Part shown: positions 28,213 to 36,939 of the stretch, piece by piece | How the letters are laid out: each line of letters begins with the position of its first letter | How positions within the stretch are numbered: position 1 is the first letter of the stretch | Notes under the pieces: model-generated | Database searches by the model: none | Seen by the model: only the letters and a program-made list of their open reading frames with translations | Told to the model about the DNA's origin: nothing | Program-made: the position numbers and the translations under genes | Assembly (NCBI GenBank): GCA_902559035.1 | Contig: CACEGG010000003.1 | Span: 85,608-149,607, forward strand | DNA: 64,000 nucleotides | Direction: 5' to 3' | DNA from: an uncultured Bacteroidota bacterium | GTDB taxonomy: Bacteria; Bacteroidota; Bacteroidia; Flavobacteriales; Flavobacteriaceae

Positions 28213-29049
28213 TTATTTTGTTTTTTTAAAACTCACAGACCGGCCTTCCTTTTCTTCCCAATCTTTTTCTTGTCTTACTTTTAAATTTGTCTTCCAGCCC
28301 CCTTTAATGGTGTTTAACTCAATATCATGCTTTTTAGAAAAAGACAAAAGAGCGTTGACATCTTTTGGAAAACACGTTCCTCCGTATCCAAGCTTTCCAT
28401 CATGCCCAGGGACATTTAAATGACTGTCACCAATTCTACCATCAGAAACAAAACCCTTTAATGCATCCTGCCAATTGGCTCCAATTTTATCGCATAAAAG
28501 TTTAAACTCATTCATGATGCTCACTTTAGTAGCAAAAAAAGTGTTGTTCATGTATTTAGTGAGCTCTGCTGTTTTTGAATCTGTTTGAATAGTATTTTTA
28601 GTTTTAAACCTCTCGTTAAATAAGGTTTTTGCTTTTTCAGTGAGCGGCAACTCCCCACCTAAAATAATTCTGGATTGAGTAAGCATGTCTAACTTTGCGG
28701 TTCTTTCTGTGAGAAATTCAGGAGAAAAAATAATTTTAATATTTGAATATTTTTTAGATAACTCCTCTGTAGTTCCTGGCAAAACAGTAGATTTTAATAT
28801 ATAAACTGGTTTGCTTGTGGCCTTTTCAAAAGTGCTTTCAACGTATGATAAATCTTGAGATCCATCCTGGAACATCGGAGTTGGAACGCAAATAAACACA
28901 AAATCACAAGAGTGTACAGACTCCAGATCATCTAAACTCTTTAAAGGATCTGTATCGTATACATACAAATCTGAAACTGGAGAAAAAGCATACGAAATGG
29001 CTTCACCCACAAACCCGTTTCCAATGACACCTACTTTAAATTTTTTCAT
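28213..29049 (-). CDS. Short UDP-glucose 6-dehydrogenase lacking the C-terminal domain
   Basis: Only 278 residues. The N-terminal NAD domain (VGVIGNGFVGEAIS, CVPTPMF, KSTVLPGTTEE) and the central helical domain with catalytic C226 in YGGTCFPKDVNAL are complete. The C-terminal nucleotide-binding domain of about 120 residues found in normal Ugd is absent; the protein ends in a charged tail. The ORF is clean, so this is a natural short form, not an obvious frameshift; the sequence after the stop is intergenic. It probably makes UDP-glucuronate, the substrate of the Uxs gene at 30,188. Confidence 0.85.
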   Translation of the reverse strand: MKKFKVGVIGNGFVGEAISYAFSPVSDLYVYDTDPLKSLDDLESVHSCDFVFICVPTPMFQDGSQDLSYVESTFEKATSKPVYILKSTVLPGTTEELSKKYSNIKIIFSPEFLTERTAKLDMLTQSRIILGGELPLTEKAKTLFNERFKTKNTIQTDSKTAELTKYMNNTFFATKVSIMNEFKLLCDKIGANWQDALKGFVSDGRIGDSHLNVPGHDGKLGYGGTCFPKDVNALLSFSKKHDIELNTIKGGWKTNLKVRQEKDWEEKEGRSVSFKKTK

Positions 29050-29061
29050 TAAAATTTTAAT

Positions 29062-29466
29062 TTATTTTTTTAAACGAGTTTTAATTTCTGTACTTGAAAA
29101 ACGATGCTCTCTTGAGTTATAGTAAATTTCTATTCCTTTTTCTATGCAGTACTCTTTTCCTGTGAAATCAATAGTTTTATATTCCTCTCCAATTATACGA
29201 ACATCTATTTTAAACGATCGCAGTATATCCTCCACATCTTGCTCTAAAACATAGGGAACAATTTCATCCACATACTTGGATCCTTTTAATTGAATGTATC
29301 TCTCAATGATGGATTGCGAGGGTGCATTTTTATTAGATCTATCAAGTGATGGATCTAGTTGCAGGCCTACAATTAAATAATCACATTGTTTTTTTGCTTC
29401 TTTAAGCATCATTACATGTCCGGCATGTAATAGATCAAAAGAAGAAAAAGTAATTCCTACTCTCAT
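29062..29466 (-). CDS. TagD/RfaE2-like cytidylyl- or adenylyltransferase
   Basis: The start is set at MRVGITFSSFDLLHAGH (29466, 134 residues), the conserved N-terminus; the track start 29529 adds an unrelated leader. The HxGH motif (HAGHVMML) and C-terminal HRFSSTEIKTRL match glycerol-3-phosphate cytidylyltransferases of the TagD type. Such an enzyme forms CDP-glycerol or activates another phosphate. In this locus it could supply a polyol-phosphate donor. It is 12 nt ahead of the short dehydrogenase and 144 nt after the regulator. Confidence 0.82.
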   Translation of the reverse strand: MRVGITFSSFDLLHAGHVMMLKEAKKQCDYLIVGLQLDPSLDRSNKNAPSQSIIERYIQLKGSKYVDEIVPYVLEQDVEDILRSFKIDVRIIGEEYKTIDFTGKEYCIEKGIEIYYNSREHRFSSTEIKTRLKK

Positions 29467-29610
29467 AATTTTATTTTCTTTAAGGATCTCAATAGTATTA
29501 TTTGATTTTAAAATAGTGTTAATAATCACGCTTCTTATTTACTATTAAATACGGCTTCGCCAAAAAAGTCACAATTTAACGTGAGAATTTAATGTAATTT
29601 TTAATAAATA

Positions 29611-30117
29611 TTAAGCCTCAAAAATAGTTAGTGAGTTTTGTTTTAAAGACTTATTTGAAACAAAAAAACTAACTTTTCTTTTTATTTTTAATTCAATTTT
29701 TGGAGATATTTCATCCAAATACTCTTTATTTATGTTCTCCCCAACAATTAAAATCTCTATAAGCCCACTATCTATTCCTTTAGCATAATCTCCAAGAATC
29801 ATAATTTTTTTTACATCTCCAATTCTATTATAGACCGTTTCTAGAATTTCTTCAATACCCAGGTGCTTATGGACTATTTTTTGAATAATTTTAAATAGCG
29901 GGTGAGAAGCATTGGCCTTATAAATAACTTTATTGTTTTGGTGGTGTTTTTCTAAATAGCCCGCAGAAGACAAATTATTTAATTCTTTTCTAACAGAATT
30001 AGTGGATTCTCCAAACTCATTAGCAAGACTGTTTAAATACCCCTTATTGGCAATATTTAAAAAAAACTTGATAAGAAGTCTTAATCTAGTTTTGGATGTG
30101 ATCAGTGATTCTAACAT
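29611..30117 (-). CDS. Winged-helix regulator with nucleotidyltransferase-like C-terminal domain
   Basis: A 168-residue protein. Residues 1-65 form a winged helix of the ArsR/MarR type (LANEFGESTNSVRKELNNLSSAGYLEK). From about 85 the sequence resembles a minimal nucleotidyltransferase fold (VKKIMILGDYAKGIDSGLIEILIVG), with the catalytic Asp pair degraded. This type of protein sits at the head of flavobacterial polysaccharide loci, here divergent from uxs. It likely binds the intergenic region 30,118-30,187 and controls one or both sides; that is inference from position. Confidence 0.75.
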   Translation of the reverse strand: MLESLITSKTRLRLLIKFFLNIANKGYLNSLANEFGESTNSVRKELNNLSSAGYLEKHHQNNKVIYKANASHPLFKIIQKIVHKHLGIEEILETVYNRIGDVKKIMILGDYAKGIDSGLIEILIVGENINKEYLDEISPKIELKIKRKVSFFVSNKSLKQNSLTIFEA

Positions 30118-30128
30118 GTAATAAGTAA

Positions 30129-30136
30129 CAAAAGTA
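30129..30136 (-). promoter_or_regulatory. Flavobacterial -7 element of the regulator gene
   Basis: TACTTTTG on the minus strand is an exact TAnnTTTG match, 11 nt before the regulator ATG. No TTG stands at the usual -33 distance, so the promoter may need an activator or the match may be chance. Confidence 0.4.
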
Positions 30137-30137
30137 C

Positions 30138-30170
30138 TTGATTTTTTTATAATAAAAAATCATAGTTTTA
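30138..30170 (+). promoter_or_regulatory. Possible promoter of the uxs-lipoprotein-wzi operon
   Basis: TTG at 30138-30140 and TAGTTTTA at 30163-30170 (one mismatch to TAnnTTTG) are 22 nt apart, within the range known for Bacteroidota promoters, and end 17 nt before the uxs ATG. It interleaves with the regulator promoter in the 70-nt divergent gap. Confidence 0.35.
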
Positions 30171-30187
30171 CATTTATTCTATTTTAA

Positions 30188-31159
30188 ATGAAAAAAACTG
30201 TTTTAATCACTGGAGCCGCTGGATTTATAGGATCACATTTATGCGATTGTTTCCTTTCTAAAAATTACAAGGTAATAGGGATAGACAATTTAATAACGGG
30301 TAATTTAAAGAATCTGTCTCACCTTAACTTAAATATGGATTTTCAGTTCAAAAAAATTGACATCACCCATGATTTTAACATAGAGAGTTCTGTTGATTAT
30401 GTACTGCATTTTGCCTCTCCAGCCAGCCCAATTGATTATTTAAAAATTCCACTGGAAACTCTAAGAGTAGGATCTTTAGGAACAGAGAACGTTTTAAAAA
30501 TAGCTTTAGAAAATAATGCTCGTATTTTAATTGCTTCCACTTCAGAGGTTTATGGTGACCCTTTAGTACATCCACAACCTGAAGAATATTTCGGAAATGT
30601 AGATCCTGTTGGACCAAGAGGCGTCTATGATGAGGCCAAGCGGTTTCAGGAGGCTTTAACCACCGCTTACCATACCTTTCACGGACTCGATATAAGAATA
30701 GCTAGAATATTCAATACTTACGGCTCTAGAATGAGAGTAAATGACGGAAGAGCAATTCCGGCCTTTATGGGGCAAGTTCTAAGACAAGAGAGCTTAACGG
30801 TGTTTGGAGACGGCTCTCAAACCAGATCTTTTTGCTATATAGATGATATGGTTGATGGAATTTATAAGCTCTTACATTCAGACTACGCTAAGCCTATGAA
30901 CTTAGGAAATCCTGAAGAAATAGCTTTGATTGACTTTGCAAAGGAAATTATAGCTATGGGCGGTAATGATAATAAAATAGTTTTTAAGGCTCTTCCTCTA
31001 AATGATCCTGTTAAAAGAAAACCCGATATAGCTAAAGCAATGAAAATTTTAAATTGGCAGCCCCTTGTTTCAAGAAAAAAAGGACTAGAAAATGCTTTTA
31101 ATTATTTTAAGAGCTTAACTTTAGAGGAGATAAATAAAAAAGAAAGTAAATTTACATAA
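30188..31159 (+). CDS. uxs: UDP-glucuronate decarboxylase (UDP-xylose synthase)
   Basis: The 323 residues are standard. LITGAAGFIGSHLCD, FASPASPIDYLKIP, STSEVYGDPLVHPQ, and the very specific GPRGVYDEAKRFQEAL (YxxxK) followed by RIFNTYGSRMRVNDGRAIP identify Uxs. It converts UDP-glucuronate to UDP-xylose. The only other UDP-sugar genes able to give UDP-GlcA are the dehydrogenases on the minus strand, so this plus-strand gene depends on them. It is the first of three plus-strand genes. Confidence 0.93.
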   Translation: MKKTVLITGAAGFIGSHLCDCFLSKNYKVIGIDNLITGNLKNLSHLNLNMDFQFKKIDITHDFNIESSVDYVLHFASPASPIDYLKIPLETLRVGSLGTENVLKIALENNARILIASTSEVYGDPLVHPQPEEYFGNVDPVGPRGVYDEAKRFQEALTTAYHTFHGLDIRIARIFNTYGSRMRVNDGRAIPAFMGQVLRQESLTVFGDGSQTRSFCYIDDMVDGIYKLLHSDYAKPMNLGNPEEIALIDFAKEIIAMGGNDNKIVFKALPLNDPVKRKPDIAKAMKILNWQPLVSRKKGLENAFNYFKSLTLEEINKKESKFT

Positions 31160-31178
31160 ACATTTATTAAAAACACTT

Positions 31179-31889
31179 GTGAAAAAACACCGTCTAATTA
31201 ATTTACTTAAAATCTTTATTCTCTTTTTTTTAATTGATTCTTGTTCATATCCTGAAATTTCAAGAGATGAGCTGATTTATGATAACGATTTTGAAAGTGT
31301 AAACTTAACTGAAATTGATGGTAAAGCTACTTCTACTTTTAACAACACTACAGTTCTAGGAGATTTCAATAACGATGGTTTTACTTTACATTTAGAAAAC
31401 ACAGGGGATCACGACTATGTTTTTATTTCTTTTGATTTATACGTTCATGGCACATGGGACGGAAATTTTAATGGATTTCCAGAAAACGACAAACCTGATA
31501 AATGGATTATGGAATTAGATCCAGATATGGATTTAATAAAAGACAATTCAGGCGATCGGTTTGTTACTACATTCTCTAACAGTCCATGTTTTAGCAATTA
31601 TTGCTTGAGACAATCCTACCCTGAAATGTATCCATTTGAAAACAATCCAAAAACTGGAAACAGTAAAGTTGATCTACCAAAAATATGTAAAGACTCCTAT
31701 TTTGGAGGTAACTCAACTTTATATAAAATTGAAAAAGGGTTTAGACATTCGGGTAATGCCGTTGTAATAAGATTTTATGACGAGCTTTATCAGCCTAACG
31801 CTATAGATAAAGACGGTATTGTTCAATCTAAATGTGATGAGAGCTGGTCTTTGGACAATTTAAAAGTAAGAGTAATTTCCTACAACTAA
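31179..31889 (+). CDS. Lectin-like lipoprotein of unknown function
   Basis: A 236-residue protein with GTG start, a signal peptide of about 21 residues and a lipobox FLIDSC that lipidates C22. The body is predicted all-beta by eye, with the C-terminal DESWSLDNLKVRVI motif seen at the end of many concanavalin-type beta-sandwich domains. Four cysteines, one lipid-bound and PCFSNYC, ICKD and SKCD in the mature part, could form two disulfides. Its stop shares a base with the wzi ATG, so it is coupled to Wzi and may help hold or guide the polysaccharide at the outer membrane. I do not recognise a named family. Confidence 0.65.
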   Translation: MKKHRLINLLKIFILFFLIDSCSYPEISRDELIYDNDFESVNLTEIDGKATSTFNNTTVLGDFNNDGFTLHLENTGDHDYVFISFDLYVHGTWDGNFNGFPENDKPDKWIMELDPDMDLIKDNSGDRFVTTFSNSPCFSNYCLRQSYPEMYPFENNPKTGNSKVDLPKICKDSYFGGNSTLYKIEKGFRHSGNAVVIRFYDELYQPNAIDKDGIVQSKCDESWSLDNLKVRVISYN

Positions 31890-33607
31890 TGAAATACAAT
31901 TTCTTCTTATTTTTATTTTTCACATTTTTTGTATCAACCTCCCAGACAATTAATCTTAACGAGTCGTATTTGACGGATTATTTAAGAACCTCACAACTTA
32001 AAGGAGATTTTAAAAGTGATATTTCTTTCACAATAAGACCATTAGATATTGGAAAAAATGGATTAAAAATTAACAAAGAAATTTTTGATACAAAAAAATA
32101 CGCTCCTACACTGCTGAGTTTTTTAAAAGGAAATGGAAAAATAAAAATCCTTCCAATAGATTATAATATTGAATTCAATTCCCATCACCCCTACAATAGA
32201 AATAACGGAAGTATGGTTCCAAATCGTGGGTATCAACACATAATAAGCGCAGGAATTTATGCTGAGATAGGCCCCTTAACTATTCAATTAAAACCCGAAC
32301 ATTTATATTCTGAGAATAAAGATTTTGAAGGATTTGGAGAAGGCCCTAATGGCCATTATCCTGTAATATGGGCAAAAAGATACAACCTGTGGAATTTGAT
32401 AGATACACCTGAAAGATTTGGCGAAAAAAGTATTAGTAAAACACTAATAGGACAATCTAGTATCAGATTAAATTATAAAGGATTAAGTCTTGGAGTTTCA
32501 AATGAAAATATTTGGTGGGGACCGTCAATCAGAAATAGTATAATGATGAGTAATCATGCAAGAGGATTCAAGCATATAACATTTAATACTAACAAGCCAA
32601 TAGAGTCATCTATCGGAAATTTTGAATGGCAATTTGTTACTGGGAGGTTAGAGTTATCTGGGTATACTCCTCCAAATCCTGAAAAAAAATATGCTGGCAC
32701 ATTATTATATATTCCAAAGGGAAATCAAGCATATAACGGTTTAGGTGACTGGAGGTATTTCCAAGGATTTACTTTTACTTACTCTCCAAAATTTATACCA
32801 GGACTTTCTATAGGTATGATAAGATGGGCTCAAATGTATAGAGGATTATTAGAGGGAGATTATACATGGATTAATGGCAAACCTGATTATTTTCCTGTTT
32901 TTAGTAATTTATTTAGAAAAAATGATAAAAATATTGATATTGAGTATCAAATAGATCAAGCAATTGGTGTTTTCATGAGATGGTTTTGGGAAGATTCAAA
33001 AGCAGAGATTTATGCTGAATTTCATTATAATGATTCTAAGGCGAATATTAGAGATTTACTATTAGATTCTGATCATAGTAGAGCTGTTACTATTGGTTTA
33101 CAAAAAGTTTTTGAAATTAATAATTATGATTATTTATTTTCATGGGAATGGACTCAATTGGAACAAACTGGAGGAAGATTACTTAGAAGTGCTGGTAGCT
33201 GGTACCATCACACATATGTAAATTCAGGTTACACCCATGAGGGAGAAATTCTTGGAGCTAGTATTGGGCCTGGAAGTAATTCACATTACTTTGCTCTTTC
33301 AAAAATCAATAAAATGAATACTGTTGGTTTAGCACTGGAAATAATTGATCAAAATAATGATTTCTATTACTATGCTTTTGAATCTGCACAAGATTATAGG
33401 CGGTACTGGAAAGATTATAATTTTCACTTAAAATATTCTAAAAAATTTAAAAATTTTTGGCTTACATCAAACCTTGTTTTTTCTAGAAGTTTAAATTATC
33501 AGTGGGATTTAGATGACACTGCAACGGAATATTATCATCCAGGAAACGATGTGAATAATTTTCATATGACCTTAAAATTAATCTACTTAATTCCTTTGTT
33601 TAACTAA
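31889..33607 (+). CDS. wzi: Wzi-type outer-membrane capsule assembly protein
   Basis: The 572-residue protein has a signal peptide (MKYNFFLFLFFTFFVSTSQ) and then a beta-barrel-like pattern of aromatic alternating strands. ENIWWGPSIRNSIMMSNHARGFKHI is the Wzi hallmark, and FFAYAF-type strand repeats extend to the end. Wzi is an outer-membrane lectin that anchors capsule at the surface. It ends with a 21-nt overlap with the convergent glycosyltransferase gene. Confidence 0.9.
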   Translation: MKYNFFLFLFFTFFVSTSQTINLNESYLTDYLRTSQLKGDFKSDISFTIRPLDIGKNGLKINKEIFDTKKYAPTLLSFLKGNGKIKILPIDYNIEFNSHHPYNRNNGSMVPNRGYQHIISAGIYAEIGPLTIQLKPEHLYSENKDFEGFGEGPNGHYPVIWAKRYNLWNLIDTPERFGEKSISKTLIGQSSIRLNYKGLSLGVSNENIWWGPSIRNSIMMSNHARGFKHITFNTNKPIESSIGNFEWQFVTGRLELSGYTPPNPEKKYAGTLLYIPKGNQAYNGLGDWRYFQGFTFTYSPKFIPGLSIGMIRWAQMYRGLLEGDYTWINGKPDYFPVFSNLFRKNDKNIDIEYQIDQAIGVFMRWFWEDSKAEIYAEFHYNDSKANIRDLLLDSDHSRAVTIGLQKVFEINNYDYLFSWEWTQLEQTGGRLLRSAGSWYHHTYVNSGYTHEGEILGASIGPGSNSHYFALSKINKMNTVGLALEIIDQNNDFYYYAFESAQDYRRYWKDYNFHLKYSKKFKNFWLTSNLVFSRSLNYQWDLDDTATEYYHPGNDVNNFHMTLKLIYLIPLFN

Positions 33608-34708
33608 AAAGTTAAAAACCTCTAAATACTGACTGGTGATAAAATCCCAATTGTATTTTTTAATGATTCCATATATAGATTTCCGTCTAAAATTATCAAT
33701 TTCATGTTTTTCTTTTTCACAATAATTTATATAATTAGTTATTGTTAAAAGTTCTTTTTTAAAAAACAACCCAAACTTTCCCCTTTGAAGCATTTCTTGA
33801 TTGAATACTGTATCTAAAGCTAGAATAGCAGAGCCGTAAGCCATTGCCTTAATCATAGTAGGATTGGTTCCGCCAAACTCATGGCCATGTATATAAACAT
33901 AACAGTTGTGATATAATTCAGCTAATACATTTTGATCCTTTACATAACCTGTAAAAATCAATCTTTTATCATGTATTTTTTTCAAATCTGACGCATAAGC
34001 ATCTTTGTAAGGCACATCTCCAACAACAACTAAATTCTTATTTGAACTAGATTTTAAAAAACCCTTTATAATCAAATCAGCATTGTTATCAGGTATTAAT
34101 CTTCCTATAACCAAGTAATATTCTCTTTTTTTAATATCCCACTTGTTTATTAGTTTTGGATTTTTTGATTTTTTAATATCAGCTCCGTAAGCAATAACCT
34201 TAGAATCTCTTTTAAAAAGATCTAAATAAACCTTTCTCATTTCATCAGAATCATTAATAATCTGATCGTAAAAAAGAGTAGCCATTTTAGAAGCCCACTT
34301 AAAATAAATTGATCCTAAACCTTTCCATTTTGGCCTTAGCCATTCCAAGCCGTCAACATTAATAGCAGTTGGTATTCTAAATAATTTAGTTAAAAGACCA
34401 AAAGGACCATTAGCAGAATTTACAACTAGAATAACATTTGGTCTTGAAAAACATGCATGGATAATGGATAAAAAAGAGTGAATTGGCTGAGATAATATTT
34501 TTGTTTCAATAGTAGGTATATAAACTAGTTTTATACCTTTTATTTCTTTTGGTCTTATTTTAAAAAGACCCTTGTGACAATAAATAGTGACGTTATAACT
34601 CTTAAGAACCAACCTTTCACTAAGCTGCTTTACAAAAGTTTCATAGCCGCTATACACATAAGGATATCCTCTAGTTCCAATAATAGATATGTTTATTTTT
34701 TTTTTCAT
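33587..34708 (-). CDS. DUF1972-type family 4 glycosyltransferase
   Basis: A 373-residue GT-B enzyme. The N-terminus ISIIGTRGYPYVYSGYETFVKQL is the DUF1972 signature found in rhamnosyl- and other deoxysugar-transferases, and the donor half has VIGRLIPDNNADLI and HGHEFGGTNPTMIKAMA. It is cytoplasmic. It is the last gene of the 46-33 kb module and overlaps the 3' end of wzi on the opposite strand. Confidence 0.9.
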   Translation of the reverse strand: MKKKINISIIGTRGYPYVYSGYETFVKQLSERLVLKSYNVTIYCHKGLFKIRPKEIKGIKLVYIPTIETKILSQPIHSFLSIIHACFSRPNVILVVNSANGPFGLLTKLFRIPTAINVDGLEWLRPKWKGLGSIYFKWASKMATLFYDQIINDSDEMRKVYLDLFKRDSKVIAYGADIKKSKNPKLINKWDIKKREYYLVIGRLIPDNNADLIIKGFLKSSSNKNLVVVGDVPYKDAYASDLKKIHDKRLIFTGYVKDQNVLAELYHNCYVYIHGHEFGGTNPTMIKAMAYGSAILALDTVFNQEMLQRGKFGLFFKKELLTITNYINYCEKEKHEIDNFRRKSIYGIIKKYNWDFITSQYLEVFNFLVKQRN

Positions 34709-35848
34709 TTAAAGTAAATTATTTACTTCTTTTAAAATATTTTTATTAAACGACTCCGAACTAAAATTAATTTTAAAATTCTTTTTACTGTTCTCTAAAT
34801 GCTTTTTTTGTAGCTTATCATTACTACAATACTCATTAATTAAATTGGCTGCTTTTCTAGAGTCATTAAACGGAATCAATAATCCATTCTTCCCGTTATC
34901 AAGAATTTCAATTGCACCACCCAAATTAGTGGCCACTGATGGCAAATTGTTATATAACGATTCAAATAGTACTGTTGGAAGAGGATCTGGCGCAATTGCA
35001 GGATGAATGAATAAATCTGATTGTTTTAAAATATTTGAAACATCATTTCTAAAGCCCAAAAATTTAATTTTATTTTCTAAACCTAGATCTTTAACTTTTT
35101 GTTTCATGCTTTTTTCATAAGATGAGTAACTTGGAAGTGTATCGCCTACAATTAAAAACTTAAATTTTGAAGATTTTTTAATAAGCTCATAGGCGATTTC
35201 AATTAAATACATGTGTCCCTTGTAAGGGATTAGCCTAGCCACACTAGTGATTACAAAATCACCTTGATCTTTCTCGAGTTTGATTATAGAATCCATTTTT
35301 TGATATTCAATTCCATTGTAAACTCTTTCAATTTTGTGTTCATTAATGTTTTTAAGCCAATGACTTTTAACGCTATTTGATACTGTTAAAACTTTACTCG
35401 AAATTCTGTTAATTAATTTTCCACTAAAAATTTCATAGAGCCAGTTTCCTGTTGGGATTTCATGGACATGGAATAGACTAGGGATGCCATTTTTTTTAGC
35501 TGCAATTCCACCAGAAAGAACAGTGGAAGTGTTAGTGTAAACTAAATCTATTGAATAATTTTTAATATAATTTGATAAAAATTTTATTGCTTTAATGTTA
35601 ATTACCAACCTATTAATAAGACCTAAGGGATTTAAATATTTTTTTCTAAGAACTCCCAATTCATGATAAGATACCTTAATGTCTTTTTTATTTAAAAAAT
35701 CATCAAGCTTGCCTTTTTCAGGCAAAACAACATAGACATTAAAACCATTAGTTAAAAACAAATCAATTAATTGTAAAAATATTTTACTAGCACCATAAAG
35801 ATCGTTTGAGCTATGAACTAATAAAATATTTTTTTTTGGGCTAATCAT
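34709..35848 (-). CDS. Family 4 glycosyltransferase
   Basis: The 379-residue protein begins NILLVHSSNDLYGASKIFLQL and has the YTNTSTVLSGG acceptor segment and the C-terminal VARLIPYKGH and HPAIAPDPLPTVLFESL donor motif (EX7E). It would add one sugar to the lipid-linked unit on the cytoplasmic side. It abuts the downstream GT4 gene and overlaps the upstream one by 8 nt. Specific sugar unknown. Confidence 0.9.
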   Translation of the reverse strand: MISPKKNILLVHSSNDLYGASKIFLQLIDLFLTNGFNVYVVLPEKGKLDDFLNKKDIKVSYHELGVLRKKYLNPLGLINRLVINIKAIKFLSNYIKNYSIDLVYTNTSTVLSGGIAAKKNGIPSLFHVHEIPTGNWLYEIFSGKLINRISSKVLTVSNSVKSHWLKNINEHKIERVYNGIEYQKMDSIIKLEKDQGDFVITSVARLIPYKGHMYLIEIAYELIKKSSKFKFLIVGDTLPSYSSYEKSMKQKVKDLGLENKIKFLGFRNDVSNILKQSDLFIHPAIAPDPLPTVLFESLYNNLPSVATNLGGAIEILDNGKNGLLIPFNDSRKAANLINEYCSNDKLQKKHLENSKKNFKINFSSESFNKNILKEVNNLL

Positions 35849-36938
35849 TGCTATCTAAAATAATTTCTTCAAAACCTTTAATGAAGTTTTTTCTACTAAA
35901 TTTGTTAAGATGCATTATATTATTCTTTTGTTTTAAATTTTTAGATTTTAATATTGAAGTTATTTTTTTAGACAAAGAAATAAAATCTCCTACTTTAAAA
36001 TATTCAACGTATTCTCCTCCTACTTCTTTAAAGACATCTATGTCAGAACAAATTACTGGTATTGAAAATGACAAAGCTTCTAAAACAGGTATACCAAATC
36101 CTTCGTCTAATGAAGGGAATACATATATTCTTGCATTTTTATACAATATACTTGCTTCTTCTTTAGAAATGTACCCTGCTAAAATCACTTTATCTTCAAG
36201 TTTATTTTGAACAATAAACGTTTTAATTTCATTTAAAACCTCAGAATTACCATTGATTATTTGCGCTCCTGCAAGTACTAGTTTTAAATTGGAATCATCA
36301 ACTATTTTAAATGCTTTTACTAGAGTTATTAAATCTTTTCTTTTTTCAAATGAACCGATGTGTAATAAGTAATTTTTAGGTGTTATGTAATTAGACGATG
36401 AAGTTTTGTGATAATTAAAACTTTGATATAGATAACTGATACTTTTATCACTACCTAAAATTTTGATTAAATTCTTTTTTGAGTAATTACTTGTTGTTAT
36501 AATTTGAGTTCTGCTATTTATACCTAAATTAATTAGAGAAATAAAATATTTATTCCATAAAAAACTGTAATTTTTTTTATAATCCCAAAAAAGTGAATCA
36601 TGTAATACGGTAACTCTTTTAGCTTTGAATGTAAAATAAGGAGCAATATAATCTGGACAAATAACATAATCCGCATTATAGAAAAGTATTTTTAGTGGTA
36701 ACTGAATTTGTTTATATATCAAATATCTAATTTGAAAAATCCATCTTATAATTCTGTTGTTGGAATTTAAAAAAATAGCCTTTCCTACTAATTTATTAAT
36801 ATCGTGTGTAAAGATATAGTTGATATGATCAGATCCGTGATCTTTACATGAAGCTTCAAGTTCTCTTATATAACTTCCAATGCCAGCAACAGCAGCTTTT
36901 AAATAGTATAAATCAACAAGGACAGTAATCTTTTTCAA
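35841..36938 (-). CDS. Family 4 glycosyltransferase
   Basis: A 365-residue GT4 with KAAVAGIGSYIRELE at the N-terminus, VLHDSLFW, and the donor site HIGSFEKRKDLITLVKAF and FPSLDEGFGIPVLEAL, which has the GFGIPVLEA form common in mannosyl- and rhamnosyltransferases. The start is a TTG after the polymerase stop; no later Met would keep the first strand. It overlaps the next GT4 gene by 8 nt. Confidence 0.9.
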   Translation of the reverse strand: MKKITVLVDLYYLKAAVAGIGSYIRELEASCKDHGSDHINYIFTHDINKLVGKAIFLNSNNRIIRWIFQIRYLIYKQIQLPLKILFYNADYVICPDYIAPYFTFKAKRVTVLHDSLFWDYKKNYSFLWNKYFISLINLGINSRTQIITTSNYSKKNLIKILGSDKSISYLYQSFNYHKTSSSNYITPKNYLLHIGSFEKRKDLITLVKAFKIVDDSNLKLVLAGAQIINGNSEVLNEIKTFIVQNKLEDKVILAGYISKEEASILYKNARIYVFPSLDEGFGIPVLEALSFSIPVICSDIDVFKEVGGEYVEYFKVGDFISLSKKITSILKSKNLKQKNNIMHLNKFSRKNFIKGFEEIILDSND

Positions 36939-36939
36939 A

